Below, one piece after another: positions 1 through 8,756 of a stretch of 64,000 bases of DNA. Every line of letters begins with the position of its first letter. Position 1 is the stretch's first letter. The stretch comes from Paraburkholderia tropica (GTDB lineage Bacteria; Pseudomonadota; Gammaproteobacteria; Burkholderiales; Burkholderiaceae), in assembly GCF_900109265.1 (NCBI RefSeq), contig NZ_FNZM01000010.1:186001-250000 (forward strand), written 5' to 3'. The position numbers and the translations under genes were made by a program. Below the pieces are notes generated by a model. The model was not told where the DNA came from and did not search any database. It saw nothing but the letters and a program-made list of their open reading frames with translations.

Positions 1-253
1 GCGCGAGGATGGTCGCGCGCTTGAATTTCGCCTGCACGTCGCGCGGGTTCGTCTTGATGCGCGCGTCGAGTTCGTTCAGCGCCGAGGCCCAGTTGTGCTG
101 GACGATGGCGGAGTCCGCGCCGGGCGTGCCGTCGGCCGTGGCGGGCGGTGCCGCATGCGCAGCGGACAGGCCGCCGAGAACGAAACCGACGCTCGCGAGA
201 GCCGCCGCCGCAAAGGTCGCAGCGCGTGTCGCGCGGCCGCTGGAAGATTTCAT
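1..253 (-). CDS. TPR-type periplasmic protein, N-terminal part only
   Basis: Only the first 84 codons are inside the window; the gene runs off the left edge. The start at 253 is followed by a basic N-region (MKSSSGRATRAA) and an Ala/Leu/Gly-rich hydrophobic stretch ending near AHAAPPA, a good Sec signal peptide. The first mature residues (NWASALNELDARIKTNP, then DVQAKFKRATILA) have the helix-turn-helix spacing of a tetratricopeptide repeat. From memory, a TPR protein divergent from cysS is the usual Burkholderia arrangement. The exact role is unknown; a periplasmic scaffold or partner-binding protein is an inference. It is divergent from cysS, so the two genes share the upstream gap. Confidence 0.75.
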   Translation of the reverse strand, partial: MKSSSGRATRAATFAAAALASVGFVLGGLSAAHAAPPATADGTPGADSAIVQHNWASALNELDARIKTNPRDVQAKFKRATILA

Positions 254-628
254 AGGGTGAGGTCGCGGTGTTATACTCCGAGCCATTCTAACAAAAGGTC
301 TGTGCGTTTTCGTCGCGTGAAATCGCAGCGCCCGGTTCGGTGCCAGTTCCGGCTGGTTACGGGAAGTTCCGGAACGGTTGCGCGCCAGCTTCGCGAGCGA
401 CATTGCAAACTTCGCGCAAACGTCATGCAGGCGTCGTCGCCCCGCAAGATTGCGCGCGATGCTGTGCTGAACGCCAGGCTTTCTTTCGCCACTCGTGGTC
501 GTCTCCGCCCTGATGACTGATTGAGCGCGACTGTACGCAGCCTCCAGGAGCGCGGTGCTTCGCACGCACCCGCTGGCTGCTGTCGGCGCCGCCGCGGATT
601 TCTTTCGACCCACGTATCCATCGTCTTT
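254..628. other. Intergenic region between divergent TPR gene and cysS
   Basis: About 375 bases separate the two divergent starts and must hold promoters for both. I see no convincing sigma70 pair, no tRNA and no terminator. Reading frames cross it on both strands, but their composition (Arg/Ser/Cys-rich) looks like non-coding GC-rich sequence. Confidence 0.5.
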
Positions 629-2026
629 ATGGAATCACTGCGCATCTACAACACGCTCGCGCGTGACAAGCAAAATTTCGTGCCACTCGAGCCCGGCGTC
701 GTACGCATGTACGTCTGCGGCATGACGGTGTACGACTATTGTCACGTTGGCCACGCGCGTGTGATGGTGGTGTTCGACGTCGTGCAGCGCTGGCTGCGCA
801 CGCTCGGTTACAACGTGACCTATGTGCGCAACATCACCGACATCGACGACAAGATCATTCGCCGTGCGGTGGAAAACGGCGAAACCATCAAGCAGCTCAC
901 CGACCGTTTCATCGACGCGCTGCACGAAGACGCGGACGCGCTCGGCGTCGCGCGTCCCGATCACGAGCCGCGCGCGACCCAGTACATTCCGCAGATGCTC
1001 GACATGATCGGCATGCTGGAAAAGAACGGCTACGCGTATCAAGGTTCGGACGGTGACGTGAACTACGCGGTGCGCAAGTTCGCGCATTACGGCGCGCTCT
1101 CGGGCAAGTCCATCGAGGACCTGCGCGCGGGCGAGCGTGTGGCGGCGAACGATGCCAAGCAGGATCCGCTTGACTTCGTGCTGTGGAAACAGGCAAAACC
1201 GGAAGAGCCGGCGGACACGAGCTGGGACTCGAAATACGGCCGTGGCCGCCCGGGCTGGCACATCGAATGTTCGGCGATGGGCTGCACGCTGCTGGGCGAT
1301 CATTTCGACATTCATGGCGGCGGGCAGGATCTGCAGTTTCCGCACCACGAAAACGAGATCGCGCAAAGCGAAGGCGCGACGGGCGAGAAGTTCGTCAATT
1401 ACTGGATGCACAATGGCTTCGTGCAGATCGACAACGAGAAGATGTCGAAGTCGCTCGGCAACTTCTTCACGATCCGCGAAGTGCTGGCGAAGTACGACGC
1501 CGAAGTAGTGCGCTTTTTCATGGCGCGCGCGCATTACCGCTCGCCGCTGAATTACAGCGACGTGCATCTCGACGACGCACGCAACGCGCTCACGCGTCTG
1601 TATACGGCGCTCAAGGATGTGACGCCGGATGCCGGCGAGCTCGACTGGAACGAAGCGTACGCGCAGCGTTTCCGTACCGCGATGAACGACGATTTCAATA
1701 CGCCGGTCGCCATCGCGGTGCTGTTCGAACTCGCAAGCGAAGTGAACCGCACGCGCGACACGGTGCTGGCGCGTCAGCTGCAGCGTCTGGGCCGCGTGCT
1801 CGGCGTGCTCGTGCGCGAACCGCGCGCGTTCCTGCAGCAGGCCGCGGGTGCGCAGGACGCGGGCGCGCTCGACGTGGCCGCGATCGAAGCGAAGATTGCC
1901 GCACGCGTCGCCGCGAAGCAGGCGAAACAGTATGCGGAGGCGGACCGGATCCGGGCCGAACTGCTCGATGCCGGTGTCGCGCTCGAAGACAAACCGGGCG
2001 GATTGACCGAGTGGCGCCGCGTATGA
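629..2026 (+). CDS. cysS: Cysteinyl-tRNA synthetase
   Basis: Charges tRNA-Cys with cysteine in the cytoplasm. The 465-aa product has the class I signature HVGH (residues 39-42, HIGH equivalent) in MTVYDYCHVGHAR, the N-terminal zinc ligand Cys30 (YVCGMTVYD), the GWHIECSAM and HGGGQDLQFPHHENE zinc/cysteine-pocket motifs, and KMSKSLGNF. Length matches the family (about 460 aa). I chose the ATG at 629 because MESLRIYNTLARDKQNF is the conserved beginning; the frame stays open upstream but encodes non-conserved residues. The next gene starts about 48 bases downstream on the same strand. Confidence 0.97.
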   Translation: MESLRIYNTLARDKQNFVPLEPGVVRMYVCGMTVYDYCHVGHARVMVVFDVVQRWLRTLGYNVTYVRNITDIDDKIIRRAVENGETIKQLTDRFIDALHEDADALGVARPDHEPRATQYIPQMLDMIGMLEKNGYAYQGSDGDVNYAVRKFAHYGALSGKSIEDLRAGERVAANDAKQDPLDFVLWKQAKPEEPADTSWDSKYGRGRPGWHIECSAMGCTLLGDHFDIHGGGQDLQFPHHENEIAQSEGATGEKFVNYWMHNGFVQIDNEKMSKSLGNFFTIREVLAKYDAEVVRFFMARAHYRSPLNYSDVHLDDARNALTRLYTALKDVTPDAGELDWNEAYAQRFRTAMNDDFNTPVAIAVLFELASEVNRTRDTVLARQLQRLGRVLGVLVREPRAFLQQAAGAQDAGALDVAAIEAKIAARVAAKQAKQYAEADRIRAELLDAGVALEDKPGGLTEWRRV

Positions 2027-2073
2027 GCGGGCTGTCCAGTTTCCACTGATCGATTCGCGAGGCAGGAGGCAGG

Positions 2074-2982
2074 ATGGCAACGGCCACGAAGACGCAGGCC
2101 AGGCGGTCTGCGTCGCTCACTGGCGCGGCAGGCGAGGCGGCGAAACGCGCCGCGCGCGGCCCCCAGAAACAGCAGGAAGCCGACGTCGCGAAGACGGACG
2201 GCGTCAAGAAGCGCGCGCTCAACGGCACGGCGCTGGAAGGCGCGGGCAAGACGCGCGCGAAGGCCAATGGCGCCGTCGACGGTGTCGGCGCGATGCCGGC
2301 CGCGTCGCCTGAAGGCGCGCATGGCGACGCTGCGGATGCAGCGGCGGCGCCCGCGCGCGGCATCGAGTCCGAGGTGGTGCGCCCCGACTATTGGGACAAG
2401 GCCTGCGCGGACCTCGTCAAGCGCGACCGCATCCTCAAGAAGCTCATTCCGAAGTTCGGCCCCGTGCATCTGATGAGCAGCGACGATCCGTTCGTCACGC
2501 TCGCGCGCTCGGTGGTCGGTCAGCAGATTTCGACGGCCGCGGCGCAGGCGCTGTGGCAGAAAGTCGAGGCCGCGTGTCCGAAGCTCGTCCCGCAGCAGTT
2601 CATCAAGCTCGGCCACGAAAAGCTCGCGGCCTGCGGGCTCTCGAAGCGCAAGACGGAGTACATCCTCGATCTCGCGCAGCATTTCGTGTCCGGCGCGCTG
2701 CACGTGGGCAAATGGACCACGATGGACGACGAGGACGTGATCGCCGAACTCACGGCTATCCGCGGCATTGGCCGCTGGACCGCCGAGATGTTCCTGATCT
2801 TCAATCTCGCGCGCCCGAACGTGCTGCCGCTCGACGACCTCGGTCTGATTCAGGCGATCAGCGTCAATTACTTCAGCGGCGAGCCCGTCACGCGCAGCGA
2901 AGCGCGTGAAGTGGCCGCGAACTGGGAGCCGTGGCGTACCGTCGCAACCTGGTATATGTGGCGCAGTCTCGAGCCTTCGTAA
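2074..2982 (+). CDS. DNA-3-methyladenine glycosylase II (AlkA/HhH-GPD family)
   Basis: Base-excision repair enzyme that removes alkylated purines. The catalytic half (about residues 100-302) has the helix-hairpin-helix LTAIRGIGRWTAEMF (about 226-240) followed by the Pro/Asp loop LPLDDLGL (about 251-258), which carries the catalytic Asp of HhH-GPD glycosylases. SVVGQQIS (about 146-153) is the conserved helix of the core. The first ~95 residues are low-complexity (Ala, Lys, Arg, Gly), probably disordered and possibly DNA-binding; E. coli AlkA has an unrelated N-terminal domain. GAGGCAGGAGG lies about 8-18 bases before the ATG, supporting this start. It sits between cysS and accA. Confidence 0.88.
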   Translation: MATATKTQARRSASLTGAAGEAAKRAARGPQKQQEADVAKTDGVKKRALNGTALEGAGKTRAKANGAVDGVGAMPAASPEGAHGDAADAAAAPARGIESEVVRPDYWDKACADLVKRDRILKKLIPKFGPVHLMSSDDPFVTLARSVVGQQISTAAAQALWQKVEAACPKLVPQQFIKLGHEKLAACGLSKRKTEYILDLAQHFVSGALHVGKWTTMDDEDVIAELTAIRGIGRWTAEMFLIFNLARPNVLPLDDLGLIQAISVNYFSGEPVTRSEAREVAANWEPWRTVATWYMWRSLEPS

Positions 2983-3164
2983 GCCCGGGACGATCGGGCG
3001 GAGCGCCGCGCGCGGGGTGCGTGGCAGTTCCGTCCCCGATTGATTTGTCCTGGTTCCTTCAGAATTTTCCTATCGTTATCTCAATTCGATAGTTCTGCGC
3101 CGATTTCGACACGGGCCGGCGCGGTTAGAATACGCGCTGCCGCAAAGTGCAAGGATTCCAACAC

Positions 3165-4136
3165 ATGAAAACCACGTTTCTGGATTTCGAGCAGCCGATC
3201 GCTGAACTCGAAGCGAAGATCGAAGAACTGCGCTTCGTTCAGGACGACTCGGCTGTCGATATTTCGGAAGAGATCGACCGGCTGTCGAAGAAGAGCCAGC
3301 AACTCACGAAGGACCTCTACGCGAACCTGAGTCCGTGGCAGGTTTCGCAGATCGCGCGTCACCCGCAGCGTCCGTACACGCTCGACTACGTGCATGAGCT
3401 GTTCACCGATTTCCACGAACTGCATGGCGACCGTTCGTTCGCGGACGATCTCTCGGTGGTCGGCGGTCTCGCGCGCTTCAACGGCCAGGCCTGCATGATC
3501 ATCGGTCACCAGAAAGGCCGCGACACGAAGGAGCGCGCTGCGCGCAACTTCGGCATGCCGCGTCCGGAAGGCTATCGCAAGGCCGAGCGCCTGATGCGTC
3601 TGGCCGAGAAGTTCGGCCTGCCCATCTTCACGTTCGTCGACACGCCGGGCGCGTACCCGGGCATCGGCGCGGAAGAGCGCGGCCAGTCGGAAGCCATCGG
3701 CCACAATCTGTACGTGATGGCCGAGCTCAAGACGCCGATCATCACGACGATCATCGGCGAAGGCGGTTCGGGCGGTGCGCTCGCGATCGCAGTCGCCGAC
3801 ACGGTCATGATGCTGCAGTTCTCGACGTACTCGGTGATCTCGCCGGAAGGCTGCGCGTCGATCCTGTGGAAGAGCGCCGCCAAGGCGCCCGAAGCGGCTG
3901 AAGCGCTGGGCCTCACGGCGCACCGCCTGAAGGCGCTTGGTCTGATCGACAAGATCGTGAACGAGCCGCTCGGCGGCGCGCATCGCGATCCGAAGGGCAT
4001 GGCCGCGCTGCTGCGCCGTGCGCTGTCCGACTCGCTGCGCCAGTTCCAGGGCATGAGCATCGCCGAGCTGAAGGACCGCCGTTTCGAGCGCCTGATGGCC
4101 TACGGCAAGTTCAAGGAAACGACGCCGGGCGCGTAA
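3165..4136 (+). CDS. accA: Acetyl-CoA carboxylase carboxyltransferase subunit alpha
   Basis: Alpha subunit of the heteromeric carboxyltransferase, which moves CO2 from biotin-BCCP to acetyl-CoA to make malonyl-CoA, the first step of fatty-acid synthesis. The 323-aa product has the family's usual length. Diagnostic stretches are GDRSFADD, TPGAYPGIGAEERGQ, GEGGSGGALAIAVAD (oxyanion/CoA-binding turn) and SVISPEGCASILW. The ATG at 3165 gives the canonical MKTTFLDFEQPI start; an in-frame ATG 18 bases upstream is less likely. A possible -10 (TAGAAT) lies at 3126-3131, with only a weak -35 match. tilS follows 44 bases downstream, probably cotranscribed. Confidence 0.97.
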   Translation: MKTTFLDFEQPIAELEAKIEELRFVQDDSAVDISEEIDRLSKKSQQLTKDLYANLSPWQVSQIARHPQRPYTLDYVHELFTDFHELHGDRSFADDLSVVGGLARFNGQACMIIGHQKGRDTKERAARNFGMPRPEGYRKAERLMRLAEKFGLPIFTFVDTPGAYPGIGAEERGQSEAIGHNLYVMAELKTPIITTIIGEGGSGGALAIAVADTVMMLQFSTYSVISPEGCASILWKSAAKAPEAAEALGLTAHRLKALGLIDKIVNEPLGGAHRDPKGMAALLRRALSDSLRQFQGMSIAELKDRRFERLMAYGKFKETTPGA

Positions 4137-4180
4137 GCGCACGCCGTCATCAACGTCCGGCGCTCGCGCGCCGTCACGCC

Positions 4181-5665
4181 TTGACCGACCATCCCGCATC
4201 CGACGCCGGGCGCATCGTTCTCGATGCGCTCGGCGTTGTGCTTTCCACGCTCCCCGACGACGCGCGTATCGCGATTGCATACAGCGGCGGGCTCGACTCG
4301 TCTGTGCTGCTCGACGCGGCGGTGCGCGCGGTCGGGCCGGCGCGTCTCGTGGCGCTGCATGTCCACCACGGCCTGAGTCCGAACGCCGATCATTGGCTCG
4401 CGCACGGCGAGGCGACGGCGCGCGCGTATGGCGTGGCGTTCGACGCACGCCGCGTGGAGGTGGCGCACGACGATCCGTCCGGTGTGGAAGCGGCCGCGCG
4501 CGAGGCGCGTTATCGTGCGCTGGACGCGATGTGCGCCGCGCACGGCGCGCAGTCGCTCTGGCTCGCCCAGCACGCAGACGATCAGGCCGAAACCGTTTTG
4601 CTGCAATTGCTGCGCGGTGCCGGGCTGGCGGGCCTCGCCGCAATGGCGCCCGAGCGCGCCGTGCCGGGCGCGGTGCCGCGCGTGCGGCCGCTGCTGCATT
4701 TGTTGCGCGCGCAACTTGAGCGCTACGCGCACGCCTGCGATCTGCGCTGGATCGAGGACGAATCAAACGAAGACACGCGTTACGCGCGCAACGCGCTGCG
4801 TCACGACGTAACGCCCGCGCTCTCGGCGCATTTCCCCGGCTTTCGCGAGGCGCTCGCGCGCACGGCGGCACATGCGGCGTCGGCGCAGCGTCTACTCGAC
4901 GACCTCGCGCGCATCGATCTGCGCGACGCCTCGCAGGGGGACGGCGACGCGCTGTCGCACGCAGCGCTCGTCGCGCTCGACGACGCGCGCGCGCTCAACC
5001 TGCTGCGCTACTGGATGCGCACGCGCGGCATGCCCGCGGCGTCGACAGCGCGTATTGCCGATGCCTTGCGTCAGCTGCGCGAGGTCGCGCTCAAGGGCGA
5101 AGGTGGCGATCACGCGTTGCGCGTCGATCATGCGGGCTTCACGTTGCGCTGTTATCGCGGACTCGTCAGCTGGGGCGATGCGCGCGGCGCAATCTCATCA
5201 ATTGGCTCATCACGCAACGCATCAGACAGCGAGGAATCGATGGACGACGGCAATGTACGCGCACCCGTGCAACTGGACTGGCGCGGCGAGGAAGTGTGGC
5301 GTTTGCCGACGTGGCGCGGCAGTTTCGTATTCGCGCCCGCCCACGCCGACGATCCCGACGCCGTCCCCGAAACCGTGCTTCAGCGCACGCCGCTGATTGC
5401 GCGTGCGCGTTCCGGTGGCGAGCGTCTGCGCGACGAAGCGGCCAACGTGAGCCGCACGCTCAAGAATCTTTTTCAATCGCACGGCGTGCCCGCCTGGGAG
5501 CGCGACGTGCCGCTGCTTTACGCGGGTGAGACGCTGTTGTTCGTGCCCCGCATCGGCGTGAATCGCTCGGCGTTCAGCGCAAGCGAAGGCGGCGAGGGCG
5601 ATGCGGCGGCGGCAGGCCAGCGCTGGCGCCGCATCAAATGGCGCGAGGATCTGACGATCGCGTGA
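4181..5665 (+). CDS. tilS: tRNA(Ile)-lysidine synthetase
   Basis: Modifies C34 of the CAU-anticodon tRNA-Ile to lysidine, making it read AUA. The PP-loop ATP-pyrophosphatase motif SGGLDSS is at residues 35-41, preceded by IAIAY. Further family motifs are HVHHGLSPNAD, ARYRALD and LAQHADDQAETVLLQLLRG. The C-terminal TilS substrate-binding domain includes SGGERLRDEAANVSRTLKNLFQ. The start is TTG at 4181; no ATG is better placed. At 494 aa it is longer than the E. coli enzyme (about 430), partly through a Ser/Asp-rich linker near residue 350. It follows accA closely. Confidence 0.93.
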   Translation: MTDHPASDAGRIVLDALGVVLSTLPDDARIAIAYSGGLDSSVLLDAAVRAVGPARLVALHVHHGLSPNADHWLAHGEATARAYGVAFDARRVEVAHDDPSGVEAAAREARYRALDAMCAAHGAQSLWLAQHADDQAETVLLQLLRGAGLAGLAAMAPERAVPGAVPRVRPLLHLLRAQLERYAHACDLRWIEDESNEDTRYARNALRHDVTPALSAHFPGFREALARTAAHAASAQRLLDDLARIDLRDASQGDGDALSHAALVALDDARALNLLRYWMRTRGMPAASTARIADALRQLREVALKGEGGDHALRVDHAGFTLRCYRGLVSWGDARGAISSIGSSRNASDSEESMDDGNVRAPVQLDWRGEEVWRLPTWRGSFVFAPAHADDPDAVPETVLQRTPLIARARSGGERLRDEAANVSRTLKNLFQSHGVPAWERDVPLLYAGETLLFVPRIGVNRSAFSASEGGEGDAAAAGQRWRRIKWREDLTIA

Positions 5666-6136
5666 TCGGCCGTCACGCGTCGTACGAGACGCGCCCGCGC
5701 GTCGCGGTCAAATTTGCCGTTTCGCCGGAGTTCGTGCGCGCCGACCTGGACCGTACGCCGCAAATCCTTGCCACACAAGCCTTTTTCGCCTCCCGCAGAC
5801 CATTTTCGTCTTGTAATTTTGACCTCGATCGGGTAGGGTAACTCGTTTGTCCAGCCCGCTTTTTCGCGTTCACGGACGCCGTCAAAAGCGGCGCTCGCCG
5901 TGAAGGCGCGATTTTTCCTTCGAGCGGTTTCCATCCGACGGTTGCAAGGATGTCGTAGCGGTATGCGGGCGGAGCGCGCGGGTCAGCACGGCCACGCGGT
6001 TCCGAGGGCAAACTCCGCGTGTGCTGCACGCGCCGGAGCGCCGCCGCGGCCTCTATCCCGGGACACCCCCGGGCTTCCCCCGGCGGTGCCGAATCCCGGC
6101 GCGCCAGCGCGGTAACATCTCCAGTTCAGAACGACA
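5666..6136 (+). other. Intergenic region upstream of lysC
   Basis: About 470 bases with no supportable gene. Just before lysC there are two CCCGGG sites (6057-6062 and 6068-6073) in a C-rich run; they could pair into a short GC hairpin in the leader. TAACAT at 6113-6118 could be a -10 but has no good -35. I see no lysine riboswitch consensus. Confidence 0.45.
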
Positions 6137-7387
6137 ATGGCACTCATCGTACACAAATACGGCGGCACCTCGATGGGCTCGGTCGAGCGCATCAAGAACG
6201 TCGCCAAGCGCGTCGCCAAATGGCACAAGGCTGGCCACAAGATGGTCGTGGTGCCCTCGGCGATGTCCGGCGAAACCAATCGTCTGCTCGGTCTCGCGAA
6301 AGAAATTTCGCCGCAGCCGAATCCGCGCGAGCTCGACATGATTGCGTCGACCGGCGAACAGGTGAGCGTCGGTCTGCTCTCGATCGCGCTGCAGGAAGCG
6401 GGCGTGGACGCCATCAGCTACACGGGCTGGCAAGTGCCGGTCAAAACGGATAGCGCCTTCACGAAGGCGCGTATCAACGACATCGACGGCGAACGCGTGC
6501 TGGCCGATCTCGACGCCGGCAAGGTGGTCGTGATCACGGGCTTCCAGGGCATCGATCCGGAAGGCCACATCACCACGCTCGGCCGCGGCGGTTCGGACAC
6601 CTCGGCTGTGGCGGTCGCCGCCGCGCTGAAGGCAGACGAATGCCTCATCTACACGGACGTGGACGGCGTCTACACGACGGACCCGCGCGTGGTCGACGAC
6701 GCGCGCCGCCTCGACCGCATCACGTTCGAAGAGATGCTGGAAATGGCCAGCCTCGGTTCGAAGGTGCTGCAGATCCGCTCGGTGGAATTCGCGGGCAAGT
6801 ATCAGGTGAAGACGCGTGTGCTCTCCAGCCTGACCGACCCGATGATGAACCTCGACGAGGAAATGAAGTCGGGCACCCTGATTACCTTTGAAGAAGACGA
6901 GACCATGGAAAAAGCAGTCATCTCGGGTATCGCGTTCCAGCGCGACGAGGCCCGCATCATCGTGATGGGCGTGCCCGACAAGCCGGGCATCGCGTATCAG
7001 ATTCTCGGCCCGGTCGCCGACGCGAACATCGACGTCGACATGATCATCCAGAACCAGAGCGTGGACGGCAAAACCGACTTCACGTTCACGGTGCCGCGCG
7101 GCGACTATCAGCGCGCCATCGACGTCCTCAACAACCAGGTGAAGGGCCACGTGAACGCGGAGCAGGTGCTGGGCGACGCGAAGGTCTCGAAGGTTTCCGT
7201 GGTTGGCGTGGGCATGCGTTCGCACGTTGGCGTCGCGAGCAAGATGTTCCGCACGCTGTCGGAAGAGGGCATCAACATCCAGATGATTTCGACGTCGGAA
7301 ATCAAGATCTCGGTGCTGATCGACGAGAAGTACATGGAGCTGGCGGTTCGCGCGCTGCACAAGGCTTTCGAGCTCGAGCACGCGTAA
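6137..7387 (+). CDS. lysC: Aspartate kinase (lysine-sensitive type)
   Basis: Phosphorylates aspartate, the committed step toward lysine/diaminopimelate, threonine and methionine. The 416-aa product starts MALIVHKYGGTSMGS with the KYGGTS substrate motif at residues 7-12. GRGGSDTSAVAVAAAL (nucleotide-binding) is mid-kinase domain. The C-terminal third carries two ACT domains (about 265-416: DKPGIAYQILGPVAD, then VGVGMRSHVGVASKMF), the usual site of feedback inhibition. The length is that of the monofunctional alpha/beta type, not an AK-homoserine dehydrogenase fusion. The dap genes further along the window use its product. Confidence 0.96.
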   Translation: MALIVHKYGGTSMGSVERIKNVAKRVAKWHKAGHKMVVVPSAMSGETNRLLGLAKEISPQPNPRELDMIASTGEQVSVGLLSIALQEAGVDAISYTGWQVPVKTDSAFTKARINDIDGERVLADLDAGKVVVITGFQGIDPEGHITTLGRGGSDTSAVAVAAALKADECLIYTDVDGVYTTDPRVVDDARRLDRITFEEMLEMASLGSKVLQIRSVEFAGKYQVKTRVLSSLTDPMMNLDEEMKSGTLITFEEDETMEKAVISGIAFQRDEARIIVMGVPDKPGIAYQILGPVADANIDVDMIIQNQSVDGKTDFTFTVPRGDYQRAIDVLNNQVKGHVNAEQVLGDAKVSKVSVVGVGMRSHVGVASKMFRTLSEEGINIQMISTSEIKISVLIDEKYMELAVRALHKAFELEHA

Positions 7388-7509
7388 ATCGCGCATGGCG
7401 TGACGCGAATGTGACGGTCAGTTTTGTCTTGAGATGCCACTGCAAACCTTCGCCTCCACCTCGTCTGCAGGGCAGCAGAAAAAAGTTTGCGAAAAAAGCG
7501 TCTTATGAA

Positions 7510-7538
7510 TTGACCGAAGCGTTTTAACCCGCTATGAT
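7510..7538 (+). promoter_or_regulatory. Sigma70 promoter for tRNA-Ser
   Basis: TTGACC at 7510-7515, a 17-base spacer, then TATGAT at 7533-7538. The tRNA begins about 45 bases downstream. The near-consensus boxes and ideal spacing make this one of the best promoters in the window. Confidence 0.8.
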
Positions 7539-7582
7539 CTTGGCTTCGTTGCGCTGCCTCCCTGGCGCGAACGAAGTTTTCG

Positions 7583-7676
7583 GGAGACGTGGCCGAGAGG
7601 TCGAAGGCACTCCCCTGCTAAGGGAGCATCTGGGCCAAAACCTGGATCGAGGGTTCGAATCCCTCCGTCTCCGCCA
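7583..7676 (+). tRNA. tRNA-Ser(GCT)
   Basis: Class II tRNA of 94 bases. Acceptor GGAGACG (7583-7589) pairs with CGTCTCC (7666-7672); discriminator G and encoded CCA follow at 7673-7676. The anticodon stem CTCCC/GGGAG frames loop CTGCTAA with anticodon GCT. A long variable arm lies between the anticodon and T arms, and the T loop has GGTTCGAATCC. A strong promoter precedes it and a terminator follows. Confidence 0.97.
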
Positions 7677-7692
7677 GTAAAATGGCGGTGAA

Positions 7693-7729
7693 AACCCCGC
7701 AAGTCTCGGCTTGCGGGGTTTTTCTTTTT
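7693..7729 (+). terminator. Rho-independent terminator after tRNA-Ser
   Basis: An 11-bp perfect stem (AACCCCGCAAG, 7693-7703, with CTTGCGGGGTT, 7710-7720), a 6-base loop and a T-rich tail from 7719 to 7729. Confidence 0.9.
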
Positions 7730-8234
7730 CCGCGCGGAAAATCGTCATACGCGAATTTGCGGTGTTTGCGTGATCGTATTTTTCTGAAAGACATTTCGCG
7801 GCTTCCTGCCTTTCTGCTTCCATTCTTTTTTCAATTCGATCGACGTTTCGATTCAACGGATTTTTCCCAACAATCGAGATAATCAGGATGGCGAAGTAAA
7901 TGGCGCAAAAGTTTTTTCCTTGTCAGCCGTTATTGCGTTCGTGCGTTCTAGACACTGCGTGACGTCGATGCATGCGGGTGGCACGGCGATGACAGGCCGC
8001 CTGCAGGTGGAGCCGATACGCTGCGCCAGTCGGTGCTATTCTCGCGTCGCTGTTGCGTCTGTCGTGTCGGTTGCTGCGTTCGCTGTTGCTTTAAATCGTC
8101 GCTGTGTAACCAGACGTTACCCCGGTGAACGCGCCGTGCTTTTGTGCATCAGTTATTACAAAGTTGAAATACGCGGGCCGGGGAGCCTGCGCTATATTGG
8201 CTTCAACAAAACATCAACCCCAAAAGGTGAGTCC
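7730..8234 (+). other. Intergenic region upstream of the small Pro-rich secreted protein
   Basis: About 500 bases. The first ~170 are unusually AT-rich for this genome. A frame open from 7920 continues into the next gene, but its upstream part lacks any recognisable protein character. TTGAAA (8164-8169) and TATATT (8193-8198) resemble promoter boxes, but the spacing of 23 is too long for sigma70, so I do not call them. Confidence 0.45.
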
Positions 8235-8582
8235 ATGAAGTTCGCTCGTGTTGTTGCAATGCTGCTCGGGGGCTTGGCTATCGGTGCGTCGAGCGTGGCG
8301 ATGGCTGGCGTGAGCGTCGGTGTCAACATCGGTATTCCGGCCCCGGTTTATGTCGCGCCCGCACCGGTCTATGCGCCGCCTCCGCCTCCGCCGGTCGTCT
8401 ATCAGCCTGCGCCGGTCTATGCCGCGCCGGCCATCGTGATCGGCTGGCACGGCGATCGTTATTGGGATGGTCGCCGCTACTGGGGCCGCGACGACTGGTA
8501 TCGCCATCATGGCGGTTACGGTCCTGGTGGCCCGGGCCGTGGTCATGGCGATCGTGGCGGTCCTCCGGGACACTGGCACTAA
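8235..8582 (+). CDS. Small secreted Pro-rich protein with PxPV-like repeats
   Basis: A 115-aa protein. Residues 1 to about 24 are a clear signal peptide (MKFARVVAMLLGGLAIG, cleavage near VAMA/GVSV). The mature part has Pro/Val/Tyr repeats (PAPVYVAPAPVYAPPPPPPV, then YQPAPVYAAPAIV), followed by a Trp/Tyr/Arg patch (WHGDRYWDGRRYW) and a Gly/His-rich tail ending GHWH. The family resembles PXPV-repeat exported proteins common in Burkholderia; function is unknown. A periplasmic or surface location is inferred from the signal peptide. AAAAGGTGAG about 6-15 bases before the ATG supports the start. A terminator follows. Confidence 0.8.
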   Translation: MKFARVVAMLLGGLAIGASSVAMAGVSVGVNIGIPAPVYVAPAPVYAPPPPPPVVYQPAPVYAAPAIVIGWHGDRYWDGRRYWGRDDWYRHHGGYGPGGPGRGHGDRGGPPGHWH

Positions 8583-8663
8583 GCCACTCAGGCGCGCGTG
8601 CGTGACACGCGCGGTGGCCTCTGGCGTTCGCGCCTGAAGATGCGCATCGCGCAGGCCAAAGAA

Positions 8664-8688
8664 AAAGCCGCCCTCGGGCGGCTTTTTT
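8664..8688. terminator. Bidirectional terminator between small Pro-rich gene and fabI
   Basis: AAAGCCGCC-CTCG-GGCGGCTTTTTT: a short GC stem flanked by an A run on the left and a T run on the right, so it can serve both the upstream plus-strand gene and the convergent fabI. Confidence 0.8.
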
Positions 8689-8756
8689 CATGCGGTAACG
8701 CGTGACGCTGCTAGCGTTTCGCCGTTGCGTCCTCAACGAAGCAACGCAGCTCGGAC

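Noticed and set aside
5666..6136. Lysine riboswitch or leader peptide before lysC
   Set aside because: No lysine riboswitch core or Lys-rich short frame is visible; only a GC-rich hairpin possibility near 6057-6073.
8164..8198. TTGAAA...TATATT as a promoter
   Set aside because: The spacer is 23 bases, outside the sigma70 range.
7920..8234. N-terminal extension of the small Pro-rich protein
   Set aside because: The signal peptide begins at 8235 with a ribosome site; the upstream residues have no signal and cross an AT-rich non-coding region.
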